Shown one piece after another: positions 11,621-23,613 of a stretch of DNA of 44,260 bases. A program made the translations under genes and the position numbers. Numbering within the stretch: position 1 is the stretch's first letter; each line of letters starts with the position of its first letter. The notes beneath the pieces are model-generated. The model saw only the letters and a program-made list of their open reading frames with translations. It searched no databases and was not told the origin of the DNA. Source of the DNA: Symbiodinium natans (taxonomy: Eukaryota > Sar > Dinophyceae > Suessiales > Symbiodiniaceae); contig CAJNDS010002750.1 of assembly GCA_905221605.1 (NCBI GenBank), positions 197,501 through 241,760 on the forward strand, given 5' to 3'.

Positions 11621-11796
11621 TATCTCTCTCTCTCTCTCTATTTTTTTGTTTTCTGTCTTCTTTCTTTCTTTATTTCTTTCTTTCTTTATGCCTTTCTTTC
11701 TTTCTGTGTTTCCTTCTTTTTGTTGTTTATTTGTTTCTTTCAATGTGTGGTTCCTTCTGTTTTGATTTCTTTCGCTCTTTCTTCATTTGTGTATTT

Positions 11797-11913
11797 GCTT
11801 CCTTGCTTCCTTGCTTCCTTGCTTCCTTGCTTCCTTGCTTCCTTGCTTCCTTGCTTCCTTGCTTCCTTGCTTCCTTGCTTCCTTGCTTCCTTGCTTCCTT
11901 GCTTCCTTGCTTC
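11797..11913. repeat. CTTGCTTC octamer tandem repeat
   Basis: About 14 copies of the 8-base unit TTGCTTCC in a row, inside a pyrimidine-rich tract of T/C microsatellites running from about 11620 to 12370. Long open frames on both strands across 11.4-13.2 kb result from these repeats. Confidence 0.95.
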
Positions 11914-12405
11914 CTCGTTTCCTTGTTTCTTTATTTATTTGTTTATTTGTTTCTGTGTGTCGTTGTTTCTTTGTTGCCTTGCTTCCTTGTTTTCTTCTTT
12001 CCGTCCTTCTTTCTGCTTGTTGCGTCTTTGTTTCTTCGCTTCTTTGTATCTTTGCGTCTTCGTTTCTTTCGATTTTTTGTTCGCTGTTTCTTTGTTTGTC
12101 TGCTTGTGAGTTTCTCTGCTCCTCCGTTTCTCTGCTTCTCTGTTTTTGCTTCTTTGTTTCGTCGCTTTCTTTGCGTGTTTGTTTCTTTGCTTCTGTTTTT
12201 GTTTTGATTTTTTTCGTGTCTCTTTGTCTCTTCGGTCGTTGTTTTCTTGTTTTGCGTTGTTCCCTTATGTCTTTGTTTCTTTGGTTCTTTGTTCTTTTGT
12301 CTATTTGTTTCTTTGTTTCCTTGTGTCTTTGTCTATTTGTTTCTTTATTTCTATGTTTCCTTCTGTATTTCTGACACACACACACACACGTGTACATACA
12401 TGTAG

Positions 12406-12674
12406 ATGTGGGTGTGTGTGTGTGTGTGTGCATGTGTATATGTGTTGATGCATCCTTGTGTGTCTGTGTGTCTGTGTGTCTGTGTGTCTGTGTGTCTGTG
12501 TGTCTGTGTGTCTGTGTGTCTGTGTGTCTGTGTGTCTGTGTGCGTGTGCGTGTGCGTGTGCGTGTGGGTGTGCGTGTGCGTGTGCGTGTGCGTGTGCGTG
12601 GGTGTGCGTGGGTGTGCGTGGGTGTGCGTGGGTGTGCGTGGGTGTGCGTGGGTGTGCGTGGGTGTGCGTGGGTG

Positions 12675-12711
<37 letters not shown>

Positions 12712-12872
12712 GTTTGCGTGCGATTGCATGCGCATTTGCGCGTGCGTGCGCGTTTGCGTGCGCGTGTGCGTGCACAATTGCGTGCACAATTGCGTGCGCG
12801 TGCGCGTGCGCGTGCACGTTTGCGTGCGTGTTTGCGTGCGCGTGCGCGTTTGCGTGCGCGTGCGCGCGTTTA
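12406..12872. repeat. Alternating purine/pyrimidine TG-rich repeat block
   Basis: Successive arrays: (TG)n at 12411-12430, TGTGTGTC octamers at 12459-12540, GTGTGCGTGG-type decamers at 12590-12680, then GTGCGT/GCGTGC units to about 12872. Almost the entire 460 bases alternate purine and pyrimidine. Confidence 0.9.
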
Positions 12873-12944
12873 CGTGTTGGATACAAACAGCTCGCACGTG
12901 CTGCGCTTTGGCCAGCTGCGCTTCGATATTCGACATTCGATATT

Positions 12945-13120
12945 CGGTAGCAAGAACTGCTGCAAGCCTGGTGACCCATCCCTCGCCGAAAACAAAGGCC
13001 GGAGGTGCCGCAACACCTTGCCAGGCTTGCAAGTAGAAATCTCCAACTGGCACCTCCTTCCTGACACCGGCCTCGCATGCTTGGAGCAAAGGGTCCCAAC
13101 GCCGCTTCCAGCGAGGAAAC
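12945..13120 (-). CDS. Probable exon, protein not recognised
   Basis: Begins at an acceptor (AATCCGCAG before GTTTCCTCG at 13120) and stays open for about 58 codons and beyond, into the flanking repeats. The product has [29 protein letters not shown] and [17 protein letters not shown], which read like a folded helical segment. The 3' boundary is uncertain because the frame stays open into a TG-rich repeat. A possible upstream exon ([17 protein letters not shown]) lies at about 13155-13208. No family recognised. Confidence 0.4.
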
Positions 13121-13209
13121 CTGCGGATTGGATTGGCATGGATTGGCATGGATTGGCTTTCGCAAATGGAGCATGCAGACACTGCAGCCACATCAGGATA
13201 GTCGTTTAA

Positions 13210-14860
13210 CATCGTTTCCTTATTGCAGATAGGATCGCCTTTGCATGGAGTACGTTCCAGTGACTACCATGGCGAAACCAAGTCAGAGTGATACGTCCAC
13301 ACGTTGTGGGCCTGCGTAGGCTACAAAAAAGAATCCAAAGCCTGACATCGGACCTTACCTCCTCGCTCAAATGTCATGTAGCATCATGTGGCTACAAGTT
13401 CTGTCATCTGAGCTCAAGCCGAGCACACAATCGGCTACAGAGAGGAGACTCTGCAAGCGAAGAACTGCCGCACTGGCGCAGCGCACTTGAGGCTGCTGGA
13501 AGTGGCTAAGGCTGTGGCTAAGGTGTCATCAGCCTCTCCTAGGTGACGCCGAAGCCAGCAGTGGACCACCTAGCAAAAGGATGAAATCTGCACCAACGCT
13601 CTTGTTAGCATCTCTTGTGCTGCTGCGACCCCAACGACCATCAGCGACCCCAGGCCCAGCACCGAAGCAAAAAGGAGACTCTTGACAGGTTTCTAGGGGA
13701 GTTTCGGGCAGAGGTTCGAGTCGTAAGACGTGAGACCTCCAGTCATGGGCCTCCCGGGAAAGTGCCTCACGCGGCGTCCCGAAGAAGGCATGGCGCAGGA
13801 AGCTTGCACAAGCCAAGGAATCGAAGTCGCCTCGTGACACATTAACCGACGGGGTGCACAACAAGCAGTGGGTTTCAGTCTTTTATGCACATCCAGTTAC
13901 CACATTTCAAGGGTCCTGATAGTGTCCTGATATCTGCAGCAAACCGCCTTGGCGGCCATCACAGCGAGCGAGTGCCAGAAATTGGCGGCGGTACTCCTCG
14001 TCTGCCGGCGTGTGCACTGGCGCGGGGCTCCCCCGCGCACGTCCTGATTCACCCCGCATGCATGCCGACATCACAGGAACGAGAAGGGGTCGGACCATGC
14101 AGGATTCCTGGATATCCTAGCCCTTCTCAGGGAGACAACCTCCAACAGCTGTCAGAATGTGACTGCAACATGCTGCAACCCTCGAGCCTTAAACACTTAA
14201 ACACCAAAGCATATACTGGCATGCACCCTGCCGAAGACAGGAAAGCTCAATCTTCACGTGGCACGAGGAAACTTGGGACTCATGAACACGGTGTCCAAAC
14301 CCTGTCAACAAAGGCTTCTGCCTCACAACTGACTAGGAAGAATCGAGGTGTCTCGTTTGCTTCTGGGTGCCGGGTCAACCAGCGTGGTCGGAAATAGTTT
14401 CGTAAAACAAGCCCGGAAGGGAAATCTACGCCGACACATCGTCCAGGCCGCTGCTTCGCCGACCGGAGCGTATCGGGTCGGGGCTAAGCCTAGCTACGAG
14501 CAGGGGATCCAAAATGACGTGCTTGAGACTCTGACTGCAGATTACTCGAGGAACCCCTTGCTAAGAGGGATCGCATGTCAGTTGCCTTTACGCAGTTCAA
14601 GGCCCAGGTTCGCTTCACGTACCAATGATGCACGAAGCCTGATGGGTGACACGGCTAGTTCAACCAACGCGGTTGCAAGGAACTTCAGAAGTGTGCACGA
14701 ATGTTGAGAGAAGGCCACTCACAATACCATGACAATTCCTGCCTGTTCCTTCAGCGAAAGCATATGCTGCCAGAACCCGCCGTGGCAGCCGATGCATTAC
14801 CCGAGTGGACTCTTACTCAAATGGGAAGAGGCATTTGGAGTTCGAGGTGGTGGGTCTCGA
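13210..14860. other. Stretch with only weak coding candidates
   Basis: Two minus-strand frames look protein-like: one around 13930-14020 (TPADEEYRRQFLALARCDG) and one around 13725-13830 (ACASFLRHAFFGTPREALS). They could be exons of the gene whose later exon is at 12945-13120, but no motif or clean splice pairing confirms this. Confidence 0.2.
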
Positions 14861-14862
14861 GC

Positions 14863-15109
14863 TATATATATATATATATATATTTATTTATGTATTTATT
14901 TGTTTATATTTATATTTGTATTTCTATTTCTATTTCTATTTATATTGTATTTATTTTTGTATTTGTATTTATATTTATATTTATACTTATATTTATACTT
15001 ATATTTATACTTATATTTATTTTTATATTTATATTTATTTATATTTATATTTCTTTATTTATTTTGAGCTGAACTTTATATGTGTGTACATATATATATA
15101 TATATATTG
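14863..15109. repeat. AT-rich microsatellite tract
   Basis: (TA)n at 14863-14882, then TTTATA/TTTCTA/ATACTT hexamer repeats to about 15060, then a second (TA)n at 15090-15107. Open frames here encode only Ile/Tyr/Phe/Leu runs and are artefacts. Confidence 0.9.
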
Positions 15110-15662
15110 TGTTTTTTGGTTTATACTTCTTGCGAAAGAGCATTCATGCTGCAGCCCTCAGGCTTCATTTTCTTGAGCAGCAGAAAGAGCTGCACATGAG
15201 CAGCAACAGCCCCCCAAGCTGCTCATCTGAAGTCTTTGCCGCCTTGCCGATCAGCCAGTGGCAAGCTGCAAACGAACTCCGGTGCCTTGCAGAAAGCGTC
15301 CAGCAATGCAAGATCTCGCCCTGCAGCGGATTGGCAGGAAGCATGCTTCTGCTGCCCACAAAATGATGTTCGGGTTCCCTTGTACAGACATGGACGCTCG
15401 TGAAGCCTGCACATGTCCTGCGCATTGCATCTTTTCTAAGCCGAATAGCAGCACACGAAGAAACCGGGATCTTATCAGTCAGTCTGCCTTCTCTCGAAGA
15501 TAACGAAGAGCTGAATCTCTGAACGTTGCCGTGTCGCATGCCTCACTTTGTAGTGAAATTGGTGATGTGCCACGGCAAACATTCGGGTGCTGTGACCCTG
15601 AACACGGTGCATCCAGGCCTCTGTGCAAGCGAACAGTGGTCCAGACACGCGCCACGTGCCTG

Positions 15663-15957
15663 CTACACTGTAGCAGCTACAGTCACTTGCACGAACTTGG
15701 AACTGCCTGGCAATGCTGCGAAAGGACTCAAGCCTATGCACCAGCCCTCCACATCTGGATTCTCCATCCACTGCTCCAAGATGTGTTGAGGTACCTGGAC
15801 CACAAGCTCTTTGAAAGCCACGAAGGCCTGTGGAGGCACTTTATGAAGGGTCAACTGGCTCGATGCAGGTCTTCAGCACGCAGCGTGGCTCAGCCGCTGC
15901 CAATGCTGTGCTACTCGATGCTGTATTTCTGGCTTTTGTCATGCTCGCGCCAGAAAA
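15663..15957 (-). CDS. Two candidate exons, protein not recognised
   Basis: The downstream piece (15663-15827) starts at an acceptor (CTCCACAG before GCCTTCGTG) and gives AFVAFKELVVQVPQHILEQW, then a Pro/Gly-rich segment ending VTVAATV and a TAG. The upstream piece, from 15957 (GCGCAG before TTTTCTGG), gives SGASMTKARNT and EPRCVLKTCIEPVDPS before a stop at about 15839. The two are in different frames and too close for an obvious intron, so one may be spurious. No family recognised. Confidence 0.3.
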
Positions 15958-15969
15958 CTGCGCCAAAAT

Positions 15970-18080
15970 CAGCACAATGTCTGTTCTTGGATTCCAATCC
16001 AGCGTCCGTTCAAGCCAACAAAGACATCATCTGGAATCTGGAGTCTACAAAGCCAGTAGGATCTGAACAGCCGCGAGGGATGTAGCAATTTCCAGTTTGG
16101 GCTTTGCAGCTCTGGGTCCTAGAGCTGTCGATCTCTCCAGCGTGTCTTGAAATCGAGCACATACTCTGGGAGGTTTACAAAGCGGACGAAGCGGGTACCG
16201 ACAGATACTAGTCAATGTTAGCATGAAGGCTTTCCAGCGAGAGTTGCAGAAGAGGTGGATGCCAACAGTTGCCTGCAGAGGGCAAGGCGCATGGCCTTCG
16301 CCTTCACTCTCCGCCTAAGGAGACAGACCTGCATTCAAGGACTTTTTATACTGACAGACGTGAGAAGGACTGTCTTGCAGTTGAACGAGCAGACTGCATG
16401 AAACTGCAAGGGAAGAACCAAGTGATCATCCAGCAATCTGTTTTAGCATGGACGTGGGGCTGCAGCAGTTTGGAGACGTAGGTTCGGTTCACATGTCCCG
16501 ACACCCGCGCAATAAAGCTGCAGCTGGGTTGAGCTGCGTACTCCTTCCTGTTGGTGGCGCACTCCGCTAGACAAAAGCAATCGACCAAGAGGATCATCTT
16601 GCAGAGAACTTCCGGTCCACCTTGACATATGCAGACCGGTGAGCCATGGTTGCCCTACACTGCCTTACACTGCCCTCGCACTCTGGATGACCCTGTTCCC
16701 AATCTGACCCAGCGATCTTCGACAATGAGCTGAAAACCGCCATGAAGCCGAACATCTTGGAGCAGCTTGGAGCCCACTGAGAAGGGCACAACATGCGCTC
16801 CCTCAGGGCTTCCAGCGCGCCAGCCGAGAAGTGGACAGCGTTGCTGAGCAGAAACAGAGGGATTGTGGGGGGCATGGAGTCATGGAGTCATGAAGAGGGG
16901 CCACATGCGAACTCAGAGGAGCTAGTCACTGGCACTTCCACTAGCCAGGTCCAGCCAGGTGCAGTGCTGGAGCAGGGCTGGGCACTGCGCTGGCTCTGAG
17001 TGTCGCTGAGAAGCTGGCTCCGAGGTCGTGGGCTGCTGGCTTAACCCGCACTCCTTTAACACTTGAAGGTTCTGCCCACATTTGTGACAGAGCAGGCTTC
17101 ATGGAAGCTGATACGCAGCTGATCCACATGGAGTTGTGCGCAGTGCAAACATAGATCCACACTTCGGGACTTCTTTCCTTTTGTACCATGTTCCGCCTGC
17201 CAGTGGTGGAAGAGCTGCCCACGTATGGAGTCTGTGCTAGCCTCGTCCGTCGTGCATACTGCAGACATGTCACCAGAAAGACCGTGGAGTCTAGAGTCTA
17301 GAGCAAAGGAAAGTGGTGTTAAGCAACGTGAATGATTAGATCCCGCCGCCTGCGAGGGGTCCGTGGCACCCAGAATCTCCTCAAACTGCTTCCAGGAGAC
17401 CTGCTCCAACGCCATGTCAGCACATCACCTATCATCACCCGGTCCAGGCATATCCAACGCGCTAGCCTGCCTTCTGCTGCTTCAAGACTCAAGTTCAACG
17501 GCATTCCCAGGCACAACTTTGCAGTTGTTTTGTTGGAAATGTGTTCTGTAATTTTATGTATTTTACTTCTTTGCTCGAAGTACTTGTGCATCCTGCTTCT
17601 TTCGCTCCAGGGAGGCTCCAACTACTCCGAAACACATGTCGAGGTGCCGACCCCTCCAAACCCTAAAACTTATTGTGTGCTGGGCATTCGAAAACTCCAA
17701 GTGCTGTGATTGCGCCATATCGAGACTCAGCATTTTGTGTTGTAGGTTGCAACTTGTAGCTTGTCACTTCTTGAGATGTGAGACACATCCAAACGATGTA
17801 CAGCATGTCCTTTTGATGGGTGGCTTCGGTTTGTTGCACTGACGTCCTATTGTTGCCGGTGCCCATCCCAGCAACAGGCGTTGCACTTGAGTGCAAACGC
17901 ATTGCCTGTTTAAGGGGAGGGACATGGCGATGCAGAGGTGAGCAACAACAGAAGCAAAACAACAAAGCAAGAAACAGAAGTAAAGCAAACAGTTCGCACT
18001 GAGCCAAACAAGCAAATCATCCAAAAGATTTCCGGTACGAAAAAAGCTTTCCTGTCCAATTGGAAGCAACAACCTAGGAG
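15970..18080. other. Stretch with weak coding candidates only
   Basis: Minus-strand frames at about 16735-16800 (VVPFSVGSKLLQDVRLHGG), 16350-16597 and 17340-17415 (MALEQVSWKQFEEILGATD) look better than random, but none has a recognisable motif, and alternative frames over the same bases look equally open. Confidence 0.2.
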
Positions 18081-18082
18081 CA

Positions 18083-18160
18083 CCAGCCTGCCGGGGATCG
18101 AACTCGACGACGTACCAGGCAGCTGCCTACCAAAGGCAGCGACCGGTCGGTGAGCAATAG
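18083..18160 (-). other. tRNA-like remnant
   Basis: On the minus strand a 6-bp stem with a 7-base loop, GCTGCC-TTTGGTA-GGCAGC, is followed about 20 bases later by a T-arm-like GAGTTCGATCCCCGG. The loop would carry UGG (Pro). No matching acceptor stem or D-arm is present and base 37 is T, so it is at best a pseudo-tRNA or tRNA-derived repeat fragment. Confidence 0.2.
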
Positions 18161-18704
18161 CAGCTCTGTGCAGCAATGATAATAAAAGCACCTACCATCT
18201 CAGAGCATAGCAAAAAAAAACCATTCCTGACCAAGAATTCAATCAATCCAGCCTCACCCTGCATGCTGAAGGCGTGGCGCCTGGTGGCTCTGTCGGGCAG
18301 AAATGCCAGGTCTATGGATTACTATGGATGTGCGCTGTGGGTAGCGATGGCAACAATGCAAGACTGGCAAATTTAGGGCGCACCAGTGCGGGACAAAGCC
18401 ATTGACGACGAAGACAGAATCGGTCTGCGTGGTCACTTTGCCGACGTAGAGCGAGGGTTCCTAGGTGCATCAGGTCTGCTCATTTCCTATGTTCAGCTGT
18501 GGACCTACTCGACCAGTCGTGCTAACCTTATAGAGCAGCTGTGTTGACCTAATTACTCGGCCAGCGATCCGACTTGCTAGAACCCAAAGACGAGACGAAC
18601 TCGGCATGTGCTTTTAGCGCCGCACGGCTTTGCAAAAATGGGGGTTTTGCTCGTTCGCCTGGAACTACGCAGAACGACCGTGCATGCACGCATGTCTCCC
18701 GCCC

Positions 18705-19140
18705 TCACTTCTCGCCGAAGAAGAAGTACGGGAGGAAGTTGGCCACGTACTCGTCGAACTCATCCTCGGGAGGCAGCAGCACAGACTGGTTGTCGAGGAG
18801 CAACAGCAGCAAGTAGAAGAGGAAGAGCATCACGATTCCAAACACCATCACGAGGACGGTCGGAATGCTGTCCTCCTTGGCAACCACACCAGCCTCCGCG
18901 TTCAATGGCTTCAGCAGGTCCGACAGACCAGTGCGGATACCATAGCCTTCTGGGAGGGGGTCGCGTTCACCGTAAGGTGCTGTTCGCTTGGCGTTGCCCA
19001 CCGGGTAGTAGCCTGGCCTTTCCGCGGGCATCTCATCGTACCGGACCACGTTGATCTCGCGCTTCGTGGCGGGCGAGTTCACGAAGCTCAGCTGGCTGCT
19101 GAGGGCCCACAGGCAAGCGCAGCCAGCAAGCAAGGAAAAC
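18705..19140 (-). CDS. Tandem membrane-protein gene, copy 1, last exon
   Basis: 144 codons plus TGA, starting at an acceptor (GCCAAG before GTTTTCC). Residues 1-19 are a hydrophobic segment (LLAGCACLWALSSQLSF). Residues 20-92 are soluble and rich in Pro, Gly and Arg (MPAERPGYYP, YGERDPLPEGYG). Residues 93-116 form one strong membrane span. A short acidic, aromatic tail follows (EDEFDEY, ending FFFGEK). There is no in-frame ATG near the exon start, so an upstream initiator exon must exist; it was not identified. The two hydrophobic parts would suit an organelle-targeted membrane protein, with the first serving as part of a presequence, but that is inference. I do not recognise the family. Multicopy tandem arrangement in dinoflagellates usually marks abundant transcripts. 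Silent differences from the other copies include ATACC for ATGCC near 18938. Confidence 0.85.
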
Positions 19141-19514
19141 CTTGGCGGCCGAACTCCCAGCAAGTAGCATTCTCGCGCAAGCAACACTTCCTTGCTGCTC
19201 TGGGGATCGGACATTCCACGTGCCATGGCGTGAGCGAAAGGCTTGCAAACTAACACTAACACGGCCCAAGTTTCCCCCAGTGGCAGCCCTTTACGCTGCA
19301 GCGGTGCCAACTCAGAGATCAGCTGCATGCGATGCTCTACTGTCAGAGCGCAACATCGAGTTGAAAACCGTCTGCTGCAATACACTAAGCACAAGCAATG
19401 TGAGTAACCAGCCCGAACAAGGCTCTTCCTTCCGAAGTCGCACATCAGAACGCGCAGAGAGATTAACTAAATACACTGAGCTGTGCTGCAAGATGTCTGT
19501 TTCGGAGGTGTTGA

Positions 19515-19950
19515 TCACTTCTCGCCGAAGAAGAAGTACGGGAGGAAGTTGGCCACGTACTCGTCGAACTCATCCTCGGGAGGCAGCAGCACAGACTGGT
19601 TGTCGAGGAGCAACAGCAGCAAGTAGAAGAGGAAGAGCATCACGATTCCAAACACCATCACGAGGACGGTCGGAATGCTGTCCTCCTTGGCAACCACGCC
19701 AGCCTCGGCGTTCAGTGGCTTCAGCAGGTCCGACAGACCAGTGCGGATGCCATAGCCTTCTGGGAGCGGGTCGCGTTCACCGTAAGGTGCTGTTCGCTTG
19801 GCGTTGCCCACCGGGTAGTAGCCTGGCCTTTCCGCGGGCATCTCATCGTACCGGACCACGTTGATCTCGCGCTTCGTGGCGGGCGAGTTCACGAAGCTCA
19901 GCTGGCTGCTGAGGGCCCACAGGCAGGCGCAGCCAGCAAGCAAGGAAAAC
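19515..19950 (-). CDS. Tandem membrane-protein gene, copy 2, last exon
   Basis: The protein is identical to copy 1 over all 144 residues of the exon. About six base differences from copy 1 are all silent (for instance around 19697, 19706, 19713, 19738 and 19766). The acceptor is GCCCAAG before GTTTTCC. The spacer to copy 1 is only 374 bases and must hold copy 1's upstream exon(s) and copy 2's 3' end. The spacer is not similar to other spacers. Function unknown; see copy 1 for the layout of hydrophobic segments. Confidence 0.85.
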
Positions 19951-20975
19951 CTTGGGCACAAGAACGTGTGTTGCGAACTGCCGGTGGTGCTCCTACTTCA
20001 CTGGCACTAGCAGGAAATTGTGCAGACGCCCTTGGCACATGCCTTGATTCAAGCGCTAGGGGTGTGGCGTTCCGCGCGTCATGGCGGAAGGGCGGCAGAA
20101 AGTTACAGTGCGCAACTTGAAAAACCCCAAACTGCTGCAAAGTACCAAACATCTCGTCGCTCCAGTCAAATCATGACTGACGTAGTTTGTGCGGTACAGG
20201 GTTTGGGCACGATTGTTGTTTGGCAACGATGAGACCGACAGCAGAGCTCGGGCTGAAGACTGGCCCCGGCCAGCTTGGCTTCTTTAAAGTCCTTCATACG
20301 TCTGAATACGTTTTGAAGACTTCCGCGCTCCATTTAACACCCGTGTCCAGGGACTATCAAAGGCAACACCGCACAGTCCTCCTCACCCTGGTACTGCCTG
20401 CTCTGTTGCATCCCGTGATCCAAGACAGTGTCGGTAAAACTGCAACAAAACCGGGGCTGCAAATGCTGCACCTGAAGGCTTGAAGGGTCTTGCAGAGGCC
20501 GTTGCATACAACCCGCCCTTGCGTTGAAATCGCTCACGACTCACAACTGCCTTCAAGATCGCTGCAATGCTGTGTTGATCAGGTACGTCGTTTGCGGAGT
20601 TGTGGCAGATGTTATGCTTAGACATGTTCCATACAGTTTGCATCCCAAAAAGGGAGACAAAAAGGCAAAGACCCTACACTTTAGCCATTGCAAATCTCTT
20701 CTCGTCTGGCAGGGGGCGAACTGTCGGCAAAACTGTGCACTGAACTCTGCATTCATACTTCTGTATTCTATTTTCCAACAACGTCCGACAGGTTGAGCTC
20801 GGAACATGTTGCCATACCGTACATTGGTATTGCTAAAGTCCTTGTTTTTCGTTCTTGCTAGCCTTCGCTGAATAATCACACAAGGCAGCAAAACACCCGC
20901 CAGAGTGCGCGTTGCTGCAAGCTGATTTCAGCCGTAACAGTTCGGCTGGGCAAACTTAGGCAAGACACAAATGAG

Positions 20976-21132
20976 CAAAAGATGATGATGATGATGATGA
21001 TGATGATGGTGATGGTGATGATGATGATGGTGATGACGATGATGATAATGATGATGATGATTGTGATGGATGATGATGATGATGATGACGACGTGATGAT
21101 GATGACGACGACGACGATGATGATGATGACGG
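20976..21132. repeat. ATG/ACG trinucleotide microsatellite
   Basis: GATGAT repeats with GGT, ACG and GTG interruptions between copies 2 and 3 of the tandem gene. It accounts for Met/Asp-rich or Ser-rich open frames here. Confidence 0.95.
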
Positions 21133-21467
21133 GAACGCGACTCGGGACCATCCTTGTTGTCGGGAAGGGTTCAGGTTTTGGGGGCTTTCCAAGACTGATG
21201 CACCCTCAGGTTCTGGATGAGGTCAAGGGACATATCTGGCCTGCAGAACAAAAGGCGGCCATCTGTTCACTTGAAGACAAAGGCCTGATTCAACCAGGGC
21301 TTTTTTCACGTCTACACTGAGTCTACACGATTCAGTGGTCTGGCAGGCGACCAGAGGAGCTACAAGGTATGCGGCTGCTTGCCAGGAGCACCGGCGGAAG
21401 GACGGATTCAGCGCCGCAGGCTGCGTTGTTGAGTTGGAGTGCGACTGTGCAGCATCTCTCCCTACCC

Positions 21468-21903
21468 TCACTTCTCGCCGAAGAAGAAGTACGGGAGGAA
21501 GTTGGCCACGTACTCGTCGAACTCATCCTCGGGAGGCAGCAGCACAGACTGGTTGTCGAGGAGCAACAGCAGCAAGTAGAAGAGGAAGAGCATCACGATT
21601 CCAAACACCATCACGAGGACGGTCGGAATGCTGTCCTCCTTGGCAACCACACCAGCCTCCGCGTTCAATGGCTTCAGCAGGTCCGACAGACCAGTGCGGA
21701 TGCCATAGCCTTCTGGGAGCGGGTCGCGTTCACCGTAAGGTGCTGTTCGCTTGGCGTTGCCCACCGGGTAGTAGCCTGGCCTTTCCGCGGGCATCTCATC
21801 GTACCGGACCACGTTGATCTCGCGCTTCGTGGCGGGCGAGTTCACGAAGCTCAGCTGGCTGCTGAGGGCCCACAGGCAGGCGCAGCCAGCAAGCAAGGAA
21901 AAC
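21468..21903 (-). CDS. Tandem membrane-protein gene, copy 3, last exon
   Basis: Same 144-residue exon product as copies 1 and 2, including the LLAGCACLW version of the N-terminal hydrophobic segment. Acceptor GCCCAAG before GTTTTCC. At the silent sites it combines states of copy 1 (CAATGG near 21667, ACACC near 21650) with states of copy 2 (GAGCGGG near 21718), which suggests past sequence exchange. A 1517-base spacer with the ATG microsatellite separates it from copy 2. Confidence 0.85.
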
Positions 21904-22424
21904 CTTGGGCACAATCGAGTTTGACTGCGGACTGAACGAAGCTACGCACTTGCATGGGCATCCTGTTCCCCACCCCCACCCCCCTCATGCTCAGGATATG
22001 GCATGCCGATGCTGCTGTGAGCCATGGCGGGATACGCGCGGCACGAACTCAAGCACCCTTGAAAAGCAAAAACTGCACAAATTGGCGCAAATCAGCATGT
22101 GCTTTGTCGGAGGAAGAAAGCATGGCCAGCATTTGCCAACAATAATGACGACACCACGATGGAGGAAGTAGCCTGCAGCTAGCAGGGATCACTGCAAAAA
22201 GAACAGCTTGCACGAACTTACCGAATGCCAACGGCAAACTCTCACAGATCGAAGTGCAATAGTGCAGCCATCATACCCAGCGCATGCATTCTCATAGGTT
22301 TTTTTTCAAAAAACTCTGATTCAGCCTGTCCTGCTGCCACAAAGCAAGCACCTTACCGGACTTGAGGCTGGCCAGACGTTGAGAGGTTGTTTGTACAGAG
22401 AAAGCGTTACAAGCCCTGTCTCCC

Positions 22425-22866
22425 TCACTTCTCGCCGAAGAAGAAGTACGGGAGGAAGTTGGCCACGTACTCGTCGAACTCATCCTCGGGAGGCAGCAGC
22501 ACAGACTGGTTGTCGAGGAGCAACAGCAGCAAGTAGAAGAGGAAGAGCATCACGATTCCAAACACCATCACGAGGACGGTCGGAATGCTGTCCTCCTTGG
22601 CAACCACACCAGCCTCCGCGTTCAATGGCTTCAGCAGGTCCGACAGACCAGTGCGGATGCCATAGCCTTCTGGGAGGGGGTCGCGTTCACCGTAAGGTGC
22701 TGTTCGCTTGGCGTTGCCCACCGGGTAGTAGCCTGGCCTTTCTGCGGGCATCTCATCGTACCGGACCACGTTGATCTCGCGCTTCGTGGCGGGCGAGTTC
22801 ACGAAGCTCAGCTGGCCATAGAGCAGCCAAAGGCATGCGCTGGCAAGCAGCGCAAAGGCCACAGAC
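22425..22866 (-). CDS. Tandem membrane-protein gene, copy 4, last exon
   Basis: The last 126 residues are identical to copies 1-3, but the exon start is different: 20 residues (SVAFALLASACLWLLYGQLS) replace the 18 of copies 1-3. The exon is therefore 6 bases longer, with acceptor GCGGAG before GTCTGTGG. Both versions are hydrophobic, have a central CLW and end in QLSFVNSPA, so they probably have the same role. It shares TTTCTGCGG near 22740 only with copy 5. The initiator exon was not found. Confidence 0.85.
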
Positions 22867-23613
22867 CTCCGCTGTCATACAAGCTCTTCACGCAGTGGGC
22901 AAACAAAGTCATGACAGAAGCGTCAAAATTGGATCGTATCGATACACCTTGCGCCGCCCCTACTATGATCAAGAGGTCCAGGCAGGGTCCAGGCAATGAC
23001 CAAAGTCACCGAAGTATCGACCAGCGATATGCAGAGCAGGGAATGGAACACGAACAGGCTACTCCGAATGTTACCAATGCTCACAAGCGCTCACAAGCCA
23101 GAATGCATCCAAGGTCGGCGCGATCGGGCCATGCTGTCGAGCTTGGGCTAGCGCCGGTTAACTCTTCACCAGCACTTGCCGTGCAAAATTGAAGATGCTG
23201 CAGGAGTCGGATGAGGTTTCAGCACTAAAGCCGCTGTGATGTTGAATTCTTCTCCCTCCCCCAAGCCAACCCCGCTCCCGCCCAGATCCGCCCAGTGTGG
23301 CATCTGGGTCTTTAGTCTCTGGAATGCTTTTGATGTCTCTAGCAGCTTTGCATTATCCGATAGTAGCCGCCTAGCCCCGCACCCTCAAGAGTTGGTCATG
23401 TCCGCAAGTCTCCATGAGTATGGAGGCTTTAACTTTAGAGGTTGCCTTGATTTGTCTGACGCTGCAAAAATCTACCAAGCCCTGAAAACACAGCTTGCAA
23501 GCAAACGTGGCGACGTTTTCAAAAATGTCGGCGTATGCAGTGAGAGGCTTACATGTAAGCACAGAAGGGTTCTCTGCGAGAGCGACCGTGCATGCACGCA
23601 TGTCTCCCTACCC

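Noticed and set aside
11783-13174. Very long minus-strand open frame (over 450 codons) rich in Lys, Gln, Arg, His and Thr
   Set aside because: It is produced by octamer, TG and GTGCGT microsatellites; only the upstream part near 12945-13120 looks like real protein.
18608-19864. Plus-strand open frames over the tandem copies (Arg/Ser/Gln-rich)
   Set aside because: They are antisense shadows of the conserved minus-strand exon; substitutions between copies are silent only in the minus-strand frame.
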